This document shows, piece after piece, positions 47,156 to 57,900 of a DNA stretch of 64,000 nucleotides (positions are counted from its first letter, which is position 1; each line of letters starts with the position of its first letter). The notes beneath the pieces are model-generated. The model was not told where the DNA came from, searched no databases, and saw only the letters and a program-made list of their open reading frames with translations. The translations under genes and the position numbers were made by a program. Origin of the DNA: Phorcus lineatus (lineage: Eukaryota; Mollusca; Gastropoda; Trochida; Trochidae); contig OV121085.1 in assembly GCA_921293015.1 (NCBI GenBank), positions 13,603,731 through 13,667,730 on the forward strand, given 5' to 3'.

Positions 47156-47761
47156 AGATAATAGTTAATTGCACTTTATCTGTAAATAGAGATTCAGGTT
47201 CAAACTTTCATGTTCATTATAATAAATACGTCACAATATTGACGATGGCATGATACACGAGACAGTACAGGCTTAGGATTGCTGCCAATTTGATGTCTTT
47301 TTACATAATTAAAGGAGCCAGACTGAATATATCAATATGCCTCCTTAGAGTTCTAGCAACAAGATAATATTGTGCCATGTCCTTCAGAATGCGTATCTGC
47401 ATCAAAAGAAGACCCTTGCATATAGATAGCAGGGTAGTCGTGTCACTTCATCATAATACACACCCTGATATACATAACGACCACAAATACACATCATTGC
47501 TCCCACTGTAATTGCTGGTAAAAAAGTAAGAGAATCACTAGGTGCAAAATATAAAAACTGGTATTGAATTAAAGTGATATTCAACGAATGTCTGTAATAA
47601 ATTTGCATGTAGTTTGTATATTGTCAGATATAATGTGTGTAAGAAAGGCTACTTTGAAAGATTATTCACAAAGGAAAATTCAGATAAGGATAAGTCATAT
47701 TTGATTAGTATTAAGAAAGAATATTATTTTACGTGTTATTAGTGTATATTAGTTTCAATTT

Positions 47762-47785
47762 ATTATTATTATTATTATTATTATT
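47762..47785. repeat. (ATT)n microsatellite
   Basis: TTATTATTATTATTATTATT, about eight units. A short (AAT)n run also occurs at 18248-18264 and (TA)n at 35506-35522. Confidence 0.8.
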
Positions 47786-48691
47786 TGTTTACCTTCTACA
47801 TATTCCTTTTTGTAAACATGTTGTGACTGTAATAGTTGAATATTCAATGATCATACATAAAGAAGTTGCAACGTTTCAATCATCATATTGTTATGTTAAG
47901 CGGAATCAACACATGGTTTTGTATCCAATATGTATACTATAGTACGTAAACTATTGGTCTGACTGATGTAACAGGTTTTGCAAGTCAGGTCAAATAGATG
48001 TCTAAATACTAATTTTGACGCTCATGTCAGTGATTTAACTACAGTTGATAAAAACATTTGATAAGACGTTTTTTGAAGATCTAATTGTATAATAAATCCA
48101 AAATAATATATAACTCTGCCAACTTGAAATTTATTTTATATACACATTTTCCTTTGTAATTAACATTTTAGGTTATCGAGAAAATTGTCAAGTCAATAAT
48201 CATATTTCGTTTAATCTGCAATGCTTTATGAGTCAGTGTGGAGTCAGATTCACTACGTTATCTAAAATTTTCCAAAAAGTTCGTTCTTTCCTGCCACAAG
48301 TTTGAATAAGTTAAGACTTCCGTTGTTCTACATTTAACCTTTGAATTTTGTTCTTTTGTCATACTACCACTAGTAATTGTGATGAAAATGTTTGACAATG
48401 CCATTCAAACTCATGATATTAACGTCAAACTACCTATCTTTCAAGTTGTAAATCAATAATACCTTTTGCATATTGTTTTGTTGAAGTAAAGAATGTTTGT
48501 AAGAATTTTCAATAATTTCCTCTAGTTTCATATAGTTTAATATAATTTCCAAGAGTATCCTTCGTTTGGAAACTAGGCGTATACTGTGCATGAAATTATA
48601 CGAAACTGCCAGTTTCCTCTCGTATACTGCATCTGAAATTCGGCATTTCCTTCTCATGAAACCTCATTAAACTACTCTATTTTCTCCTGTG

Positions 48692-49238
48692 AAAAGAAAC
48701 TGAAATTTGTTCGTTTGTGAGATAACTACAGACTATGACAGAACAATTCTTGTGATGTCAGTCAAGTAGTATTTGTGACTTATTATGGGTTGGTTATGTG
48801 TACTTTTACTTATGAATTGATATCAAACAGTTAAACATGTTTTTGAATAAATAACTATATCCTTCCAATATGATTGTCTGTGTTTCCATGTTTATTCAAA
48901 CACAATGTATACTTGATTATGATCATTAGCTACCATGTAAGAGAACATGACTTCTGAGAATGCGAACCAGTTACTTTTTATTACGTGTGCAACTTGAATT
49001 TGTATATATGAATTTATTCAACACTTAAAGGACACAGGCCTAATGTATACGTATGGTACAAAAGTAACAATCATTTATTAGGTCAACAACACCTTCAAAG
49101 GGATAACATTCATATACATGATCATACCAAACATATCATAGGGTCACCTATTTACATATGTACTATATATATGTTATCACAATTCATCGTAAATTTGTAT
49201 CAAATTTCGTCATATAGGGGGACCAATAATCGATCAAT
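48692..49238. other. 3' flank of receptor B, distal part (displaced by insertion)
   Basis: Resumes the match to the C flank: CTATGACAGAACAATTCTTG here against CTATGACAGCACAAGCCTTT at about 63316, and TTATGGGTTGGTTATGTGTA against TTATGGGTTGGTTGTGAGTA. No coding sequence. Confidence 0.6.
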
Positions 49239-49240
49239 GT

Positions 49241-49410
49241 AGCTGCATCCCGAAAGTTTGTTCATATACTTGTCCATCATAGTCCACATATATATTTTGG
49301 GAGGTTTTTAAGCATCATGCATACATAAATCAAAACCGACAATGATGTGTTTCAAGTTTGAACGATTGAATGTTAATAAAATTTCACAACAAAATGTAAA
49401 CTTCAACTGC
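49241..49410. mobile_element. CAGCTGCAT-family MITE, copy 3 (degenerate)
   Basis: Left end AGCTGCATCCCGAAAGTTTG after ATGT. It sits at the same paralogous position as the copy at 63852, so insertion predates the B/C duplication. The right end is eroded. Confidence 0.45.
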
Positions 49411-52400
49411 TTATGAACCTCTTTGAAGTGAGCAAGGGTCACTCGAAAACACCAAACTCCAGTTTCCATTCTTACTAATAATTGTTAAATCACTAAGAGG
49501 TGATCGACAGCGTCATACATTATAAAATAATTTATCTCATAACTTTTTAATGTTTTCATGCAATGATATATTGCAGCCAAGTAAATTTGTCTATCTATTC
49601 TGGACGAATTTCGATAAATTGTAATAACCTTTCGCAGATCCAATGTTGAGTTGCAGAATAATCATGCTACACGTGGACATAAGAAGGTTTATTGCAAGAG
49701 CCAAAACATTAAAGCAATTATCCTATCAAGAAAATCAAAATTACATGACATTGCTCACAGGTAGGTGAACCAAATGTAAAATCCAATCATATATTAAGTA
49801 GCATGCCATGATAAATTAAAGTTGGTAAGAAGCAAATAGGATAAGTATTTATAGTATTCAACATGAGAGAATTTGAACTTGTTTTGATGAACAAAATAGT
49901 GTTGTTTGATATAGTTTGCTAGATAGTGGGATTGAGTACCTGAACATTCAAATGGATTTAGGAATTATCATATTATAAAAGTGGTTGTATTTTAAACATA
50001 TCAGTCAAAGGGTGAATCAGTAGATTTATTTAACAATACTTGGGTGAATCCTCCAAAAGAGTGTGGATAGATCAGAAAGGGGATAGAAAAAGGTTCAGGG
50101 GTGGAGGGGTTACAGACGGAGAAAAGGTGAGATGGAGACAAAAAGTATATTAATGACATCCTCAGTCACCGAAGGTCCAAGTTTCTAATACTCTTAATAA
50201 CTCAAATTACACGCCTTTAAGTCTTGCAATGAATGAAACTGTTTGATAGGAGAAAATGGAAACAAGTGTTGAAAGCGCCGATTTTAAAAGTGTGCTTTTC
50301 ATCGCTTACTCGGGAACTTGAATGTTAAAGGTTATTGAAAGATTTATTTCTTAATATTTTCTTAAATAAATATCATTTTATGCAAAATGTATTAGATTCA
50401 GTGGGTCAAAACGTCTCATTTTAGAAACTGATCATCTGTAGGCGTAGAGAAAAGAATCAAGTAGAATATAATGATCACGGTATATTAGATTGAAAAATTT
50501 TTCTTTTGATAAAAAATCATTGTCTTGCAATTTGAAATCTTTTTGTTCATTTAAGTGAAATAAAGTTTTTTATCTCACAAAAACATGCTACTTATCATTT
50601 AAAGTTCAAAGAAAACTTTCCCTCAAGATTGGCTCTGAACAGTAAAGATTTAAGTCAATAGCCGCAAACCAATTTTCTCACAAAGACTAAAGCTTTTTGT
50701 TACACGCTTCATCGTAGGCTCGCAGGTCCAATCAACGCAGCAGGTAATTGGCTTTTTAAAACCCAAGGGTGGGTAGTTTGTGTAGGATAAAACATGACCC
50801 GCCGGCATTATTGAAAAGTATGCCCGACGAAATGACTGAAACAGCGGGAAAACTATTTTTTACTGAAATATTAAGTGGTCGACACTGTAATGAGAAGCCG
50901 ATCCAATGTGTTTTTGGTTTTGAAATGCATCTGTATTGGGACATTGAATCGCGTACTTTTCACTTAAAAATTGACTAAAAAGCCTAGATCGTCAAATAAT
51001 GTTTAAGAATGATTAAAATATGTTCTTAGCCCTAGTTTACTTTCAAATAAACATACTAATATCAAATATCAAACCACTCAAAGATAATTGCTCGGGACAG
51101 AAGCCATTATCAAGAGAATTGCCCGGGCTAGAGGGACATTATTAATATGATTGCCCGAGGTAGCGTGATTGAATCAGGTATGAGGGAAATTACGGAAAAT
51201 AGTGTCCCGCGAAGACAATGGAGTAACGTCACTGGAGGTTCATAAGAGTACATATTTCCGGATAAAAGGTCCCAGTGCTGGTAAAGTGGAGAGCATCGGA
51301 TCTTTCTGCTCTGGGAAATGAAGGTTCCTTCAATGCTGATGTTCTAACAAGACTATTTCATATGTCTTTCATTCAGCAAGGATTGCCTAACATACACAGA
51401 GAAAAAACTGATAATTTCTTAAGTTGTAACATTTAACGCATTTGCATACCTGAGTAACTCAGAGCTTTTAAATATTTTTTTAAATTTTACTTCTTTTTCA
51501 GGTATACATACAGAGTGACTTGCAGGGTAATATATAAAAACATGTTATTCCATATACATACATTTCAAAATAAATATATTGTTCATTATATAATTTAAAC
51601 CGTCTTTTCATTATTTCTAAATAAAATATGCAAATTAGACCACAGTTTAAGGAAATATTATTCCTGGTCTTGATAACTATAGATATATTTTGTTATATTA
51701 TAATATTGTATTTTTTGTATTTTGATATATGGATACTTGGAATAAACCCCTTATTACTAAAATACTATATATATGATATTTTAACTTCTATGACCACAGC
51801 ATAAAAGACATAATTATTTTGTCATTTCACTCCAAATACTACTTGAGAGATCGTAATACTGATTTGTACAGCAAGAGTGTTTAGCCCCATTTTAAGTTCA
51901 CGCCATGTATTTTTCACCTTGCTTACCTCCCAGAATATGTGTTAGATAGCTCTGATTCATTGCAAAAAGCGCAAAGTGTTATTAGTACATTTGTTTGCAC
52001 TCGTTCTAAGGCATTCCCATTTTGAATCAGTATAGTGCGAACCAGTGACATATTCCCATTTGTTATATCAAGGGAGTTTAACAAAGCCTGAGTCAAGTAA
52101 CAGATCATACATGTATAGTTTCTGATGACCCAAAAAATGTTTGTACATTTGATTGTGAAAGAATATACAGGATTGTATAGCTTACTATCGGACAGAGTAA
52201 AACCTATTGTAATTATAGAACTGCACGTGTAATACCTTCGTAAGAGATTATGTTAGTATCAAGAGAATACACGATACACAATTCTTCCTTGGATTAAGAG
52301 TTTCCATTTTCATTAAATAAATCAGTCACAAGTATTATACCGTTTTTAACCCAACTTCTGTATAAAATACTCTCATTTCAAACCTTTATGCAATCATTAT

Positions 52401-53872
52401 TCCATATAGCTAGTATATCATAACTCAGAGTTTGTATAACATAAAATTCCGGCATCGTTTGAATTCTGCAACATGTTAATGCAGGCAATAATGGTTGATG
52501 TTCTAATAGTTGTAAGTTTACAATCAATCATTTCATGTTTCTTTTAGGTTTTCAAAGACGTTTGCTCAAGTAACACCATTGAATCCCTTACGGTCAGCTA
52601 AATACAGATATCCTCGACACTGAACAAAAATCTCCTTTAAAACCAATGAGAAATAAATTTAAAAACAGGGGTTAACAATATAAACACAATGATCATCATA
52701 TACATATTTAGGTCACGTCATAACAGAAGGGGTTAGATCAGTATTATTGCTAGAAGTAAAGACAAATAAAGATAAAACATACTTTAAAAAATTTTTTTTT
52801 TCATTATGGTTATATTCATCTCTTGATAAGAATTGCCCTCAAGGTACGAAATGTTATTCGGAATCAACGTGGGTAACTCATACAGTTTAGGTTATTAAAG
52901 TGTTAAAATCGTGATTGAGAATCATAAGAGAAATTTCAAGTTTCAATTTGTATTGTGTATTATTAACAGTTTGCAACGCACATTTAGACTTCAACTCTAT
53001 CTCAATATGTCGACAATTTGCATAATCACAGTTGTATAGTCCTACAGCATAAGATGTCAAATGCACCCTTAAAGTCCCGACTTATATATATCCTATTTTC
53101 ATTTAAACGTCATCTATAAATTGTTTGACAGGACACCGAAAAGACACCTTGATTAAGGGTCTTGACAATATCCATACTGACATTATAACAGTTGAAAATC
53201 TTAAATCTTTATGTTGAAAATGAATTAATGATCAAATTTAATTTGAAAATAAAATAAGAAATTAATTTGAAAAATAACGACATGTCAAGATAAACTTGTG
53301 CAGAGTAAAAACCGGTTATTATCTCAAATACATATTTATTTAAGCTCATATCTGATATTTGTCTTAAACTGGTATTATATTTAGTACTTGAAATTTTGTT
53401 CACACCAAATATTAAAATATATTCTTATCATCACCTCAATGTATACATGTACCAAGAGGAAAAATGTAACATGTTAGTTAGTAAAGCTTTTAGCCTTCCA
53501 ATTGTAAAAGGTTAGATCATACAAAGGAGTTATTTTGTCGTTTCTTACCCGAGTAATTTCAATGACGAGAGCCCTTACCAGAACTATAGTCGTCATATCA
53601 TTGACTTATTGACATTTTGTTAGAATTTGTCACTAAGCCAAAGCTTGGTATGCAATATAAATAACCTATCCTATAACAATATGAAAACCAATCTAATCTT
53701 TTGAAAATGTTTATCTGATCATTTGATAGTTCGTAAGATGATAGTTTTAATACACTTTAAAAGTAGGGCTTTCCTATTTCATACAATTGGAAAGTTTTAC
53801 TTTCTATCTCGTATACAATGTAACCTGCTGATAAAACCGTATATAAGACGGGTCCATTAGTTGTCAGTCACA
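49411..53872. other. Intergenic DNA between receptors B and C units
   Basis: No gene supported. A three-unit ~33-bp degenerate repeat (GCTCGGGACAGAAG, GCCCGGGCTAGAGG, GCCCGAGGTAGCG) lies at 51085-51175. From about 53000 the sequence matches the flank at 26385-26450, marking the start of duplicated upstream DNA of unit 5. Confidence 0.45.
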
Positions 53873-53992
53873 TGATCAGACCAGGAAGTGTATTCGTGTT
53901 ACCTTGCGTTGACTGTAGGCCATTGTGAAATGGCTGTTTAAGGTAAACAACGTCGGTGGAAAAGACATTCTTCATGCGTGGAGATAATTGCA
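53873..53992 (+). promoter_or_regulatory. Conserved 5' block of first exon 5, with a TATA box
   Basis: Carries AGACCAGGAAGTGTATTCG, GGCCATTGTGAAAT, AGGTAAACAACGTCGGTGG and AAGACATTCTTCATGCG. TATATAAGA at 53840-53848, inside CTGCTGATAAAACCG-TATATAAGACGG, is the best TATA-like element among the six copies, 145-155 bp before the ATG. Confidence 0.55.
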
Positions 53993-54053
53993 ATGCATTC
54001 AACTGTAATTTTTGTGTTTGCTCTGATCATTTCATTATGTCCTTGTTTTGCAG
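53993..54053 (+). CDS. Orphan first exon 5 (signal peptide)
   Basis: ATG at 53993, 61 nt, donor GTTAGT at 54054 (weaker than the GTAAGT of the others). Encodes MHSTVIFVFALIISLCPCFA in the correct phase. It lies 0.87 kb before first exon 6, so it is either an alternative first exon for receptor C or a leftover of a truncated unit. Confidence 0.6.
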
Positions 54054-54810
54054 GTTAGTTTTTCTATTCTTCCCCAAACCGATACTCTGAATGTACATCT
54101 ATGTATCGCGACACCTTGTGTTGATCTGTGAATGTATAGTAGCATTATTACTTCAGCATAAGAAGACTGTAAAACGCAACACTGTATATATTCAAACGTA
54201 GCCTGATACGTATATTGTGTAGTGCCTACCATAAAGTAATAGCTAAGTGAATAAAGCAAAAATATATCTTTTAATTAATTTCTAATCTTTTCCTATGATT
54301 GACTTTCGCTTTTTTTATATGCTGCCATTAAGAACGTTGTAGTTAATATTTTTAACCTCGCTATAAAAAAAATGATCGTTACCTGATCATATCAACACCT
54401 TGGGTCTTTAGTTTTGTTTTCCAACTTTGATATCATATCTAATAATAAGAAATTTTAGCCTTCGTAGTGTAAAATGTTAAGTAATAATATATTTTCGTTT
54501 TTAGCCTAGTCACGAGTGAATGCCAATTCATCATAGGACAAGATTTGAAAGGTAAGAATTGTACATGTTTTGTTGAAACGACTATATATGTGACCTTTCG
54601 GAGGCTCTACTCTACAAAAAGTCAAGATAACGATGACCTTATGACGTCATTTAGAATTTAATTTCTGTGTTGATAAGTCTGTTTAATTACAATTTAAACC
54701 AATTTGATACTTAAAGATATATCTGTATAAATTTTCTCTTCTGACATTTTGGAGACAATTTAACCTGCTGATAAAACTTTATATTATATGACAGGTACAG
54801 CCCTTATCAG
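54054..54810. other. Spacer between first exons 5 and 6
   Basis: Begins with the shared intron-start sequence, then passes into the shared upstream sequence at 54505-54620. That sequence (CCTAGTCACGAGTGAATGCC, GAGGCTCTACTCTACAAA) also precedes exons 3 and 4. It provides the unoccupied site for the MITE at 28031. Confidence 0.55.
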
Positions 54811-54920
54811 CGACACCATTGAACCTCTCCCCTATCACTGACAATAGGCATTGTGAAATTGACTGGTTAGGTAAATAACATCTATTGAGAAGACATTCTT
54901 CTAGTGAGGAGATACTGACG
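54811..54920 (+). promoter_or_regulatory. Conserved 5' block of first exon 6 (receptor C)
   Basis: Carries GCATTGTGAAATTGACTGG, GGTTAGGTAAATAACATC and GAAGACATTCTTCTAGTG, then GAGGAGATACTGACG. CTGCTGATAAAACTTTATAT lies at about 54765 upstream. Confidence 0.55.
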
Positions 54921-54981
54921 ATGGATTTTATGTTAGATGTTATGTTGGTCCTGATTATTCCATTTTGTCCTTGTTTTGGAG
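54921..54981 (+). CDS. First exon 6: signal peptide (receptor C)
   Basis: ATG at 54921 within GACGATGG, 61 nt, donor GTAAGT at 54982. Encodes MDFMLDVMLVLIIPFCPCFG plus one base, phase 1. Chosen as C's first exon because it is the closest intact copy. Confidence 0.72.
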
Positions 54982-57900
54982 GTAAGTTTGAAGTTTCTAT
55001 CTATTTGAGATACCTGGAACACGGCTTGATATATATCACGACGCTGACTGTTGATTGCCGAATCAATTGTATTGGTTTAGGTTCAATAAATGATATAATC
55101 AGACTGTAAAAGGCAATATGTATATTTTTCAAACGCATACTGGAACAGTATCGTAACGTAATCAGTATATGTTTCGTGTTTTGGATTACCTTACCTGTGT
55201 CCTTTGGTCAATAAATAAAACAAACCTTCTAACACAGTGTTTCAAAACGTATATAGTTTCATGAGATTAAGTGAACAGAGTTAAATGTGACCAGAATGTA
55301 TATGAAATATATAGACATTTTATTAGATATACTAGTAACCATGTTGATACAAGTATATCGCTTGAATGTCTTTACAATAATAGTATCAGTTACTATGATC
55401 GACCCTTCTTGTGTACTTGTTAACAATCATTGTCTTGACAGCTTTGAAATCTCATCAATATTAGGTGTTTACGATTTTAAGTGAAGAGAACTCAATGTGA
55501 CCAGAAAGTATATAAAATATGTCGACAATTTAATATAAAGACTAGTAATCATGAATGTACAAGTTTATCGCTTGAAGGCCATCACTATAGACTTATCTGT
55601 TTCAACGATCTGGTCTCACATATACCTGTTTACAATTATGATCTTGACAGCTTTAAATTCATATTAGGAATATGACTGTTTTGTTTTACTACAAGAGGCC
55701 GTAACGTAAGTTTATTAAAGAGACCATCCATCCGCGAGTTGTTAGAGTCACAAGTACCAAACTTTATGAATGGTGTCATTTTATAGAGAAAAATTTAATG
55801 TTGCATTTCAATACTAATTCAGATGAAATACTATGAAGAGGTAACAATTCTAGATTCAGATATAATACCAGTCAATGAGTTAAAGGTAAGTTTAGAAGCT
55901 GATCTCAAGCAGGAAAAGATAAAATTGAAGTTGACTGGCATTTGTAAAAGCTTGTCAATGTTTTTTTTCTTTGACAGTCTTCCGGGACGCAATTAACCGT
56001 CAATTGTTTTAGATTGTTCAAGGAAATATGAAATGAATTTTACAAGCATATGACCTGGATCAAATGCTTGTGTAATGAGTTCATTATTGCATGAGAAACT
56101 ATGCAAATTGCAAATCACAAGAAGTTATTCTAAATTCGGTGATATGGGCTACACACTCACGAATGACTTAAGGATGCATGCAGTAAAACAATCAATCAAA
56201 AATGAGAAGCGCAACACTCTTTCGACCGGAAGATGTTTTTGCAAGTGCGTTGCCATAGCAACTGTGCAATTGACAATAATTGCAGTGAATGAATTAGCAA
56301 GGATAGTTATTCTAAGCAAGTTAAAACGACTGTTAAAAAAAACTGCTTTCATTTTCCGATCGTATCTCTTAAATATATAAGTTTTGGTATTATACTTCAA
56401 ATTACGATTAAAATTTTTGTCGTCGATAAAAAAATTATAATTTTGATGGCAAATTATTAGTAAAAGATTATTTAAAATATAGTTGGATACGCATTTGAAA
56501 ATCGTGTTGTGGCCGTGTCGATCGTGTAGCAATTGTATGGTGATTGTGTGGTGTATGTGTTGTTATTGTGTTGATCGTGCTTCAACCTTAGGACACGATA
56601 AAATCACAACCTAAACACAACCACAACATGATCGATAAATTCTCCTCTTGCACTCGTACTATCATCGTACTCATGTTCAATTAACCCTTATCGTGCTTAA
56701 CTTTAGGACCACGATGACAGCTCGTACATAACACGGTGTCACACGATTACTGTACGATCAGAATACAATCGTTACCCGATATTGGATTGAACTTGCACCG
56801 AAAAGAGCATTTCCCATCAATTCCCATTGATTGATTGATTGAAGAGCGTTTCCCATCAAAACGTTTTCATCACGTGTGCTTCGCGTATCCTTTTTTCAGT
56901 CAACATATCAGCACAAACGATAGTAAGGTATAGAGTGTAAGCGATGGAAACGAGCGAATCGCCCCGTTACTGCCAACAATTCTCTATCCGTTACACAACC
57001 AATCTTCTCATATGTGCTCTTCTCGGGCTTCACGTAGGTTCCCCCAACGGCAAAATACTGCACCATAAACTGCAATGCAATATTTTGGCCAATGGACACG
57101 CTGCATACAGGTGTAACACATATGTCGCCACACAGGCCTCTGCAAAGTCGCTTCGTCGGTAAAGAAGACTCAAAGTTTAAAGTGCGTATTAGATATTATG
57201 TAGTTGTGTACTTTTGGGTGTATCAGTTATTTGAAATTATATTTTGTGCAGAATACAAAATTAATGCATAAATGGGCACTATGTGCGAAAACCAACAATG
57301 AATATTCAACATAAAAGTATACCTTCACATGATAGAGAAGAAAAAGCTTACGAGTTACTGCTCCAAGATTATGATTCAAGGTATGATAACATGCATCAAT
57401 AATTCATAACAAAAACATTATGCGGTAGCCCGTCAAAGGTATGGTATTGCTATAAACTGTATACTGTAAAATTGCATATAAGAAAAATGAGTGTTTAAGA
57501 TCTACATGCTATTCTGAAGATTATGTACATAAGTATCACCTTTATGTATAATTTGCATAAACATCGTACGAAACTTCAAATAAGTAAATAGAAACCACCT
57601 CCTCAACACATTAGATAAAGAAATAGTGATTTCACTAGAAAATGGAAATTGTTTCCTTTGGTTTGTTCTTTGTGATAATGAATCACACATGTACTTGTTT
57701 TCAAACTGAATCACTTGAACAAAGCATTCAATAATGATAATAATGGGGTACTTATAGTGCGCTGAACTCACGCGACATTACTTTCTCAGAACAAGTGTAA
57801 AGTATTTACCAAAGACTCACGTTTTTGGAATGATAACAATGAATGATCTAAACTTCGAAAATGGTAATTTGGTAGGAAGCGAAGTATAATGTACATGTCC

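Larger units (their letters stand above)
38048..48691. mobile_element. 10.6-kb insertion with CACTA (En/Spm)-type ends
   Basis: Left end CACTACAAGAAAA (38048-38060), which is the classic CACTA/En-Spm terminus. The right end TTTTCTCCTGTG reads CACAGGAGAAAA in reverse, an imperfect partner. Subterminal regions are crowded with short repeats in both directions. TTTCCTC occurs at 38068, 38114, 38149 and 38172 and again at 48516 and 48613; GAGGAAAC, CATTAAAC and AAGGAAATGCC are also repeated. Flanks show AAA on both sides (a 3-bp duplication, or AAAAGAAAC if the first C is excluded). The C locus supplies the empty site. The interior has no long transposase frame, so it is non-autonomous or decayed. 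Confidence 0.65.

Noticed and set aside
47762-47785. (ATT)n tract as a LINE/SINE tail
   Set aside because: No retroposon-like sequence precedes it; recorded as a plain microsatellite.
50756-50978. Overlapping open frames on both strands
   Set aside because: Neither has a recognisable motif or homologue in the window; both end quickly, and the plus frame needs a non-ATG start.
51085-51175. CRISPR-like array
   Set aside because: Units are degenerate, spacers are not distinct, and the sequence is eukaryotic.
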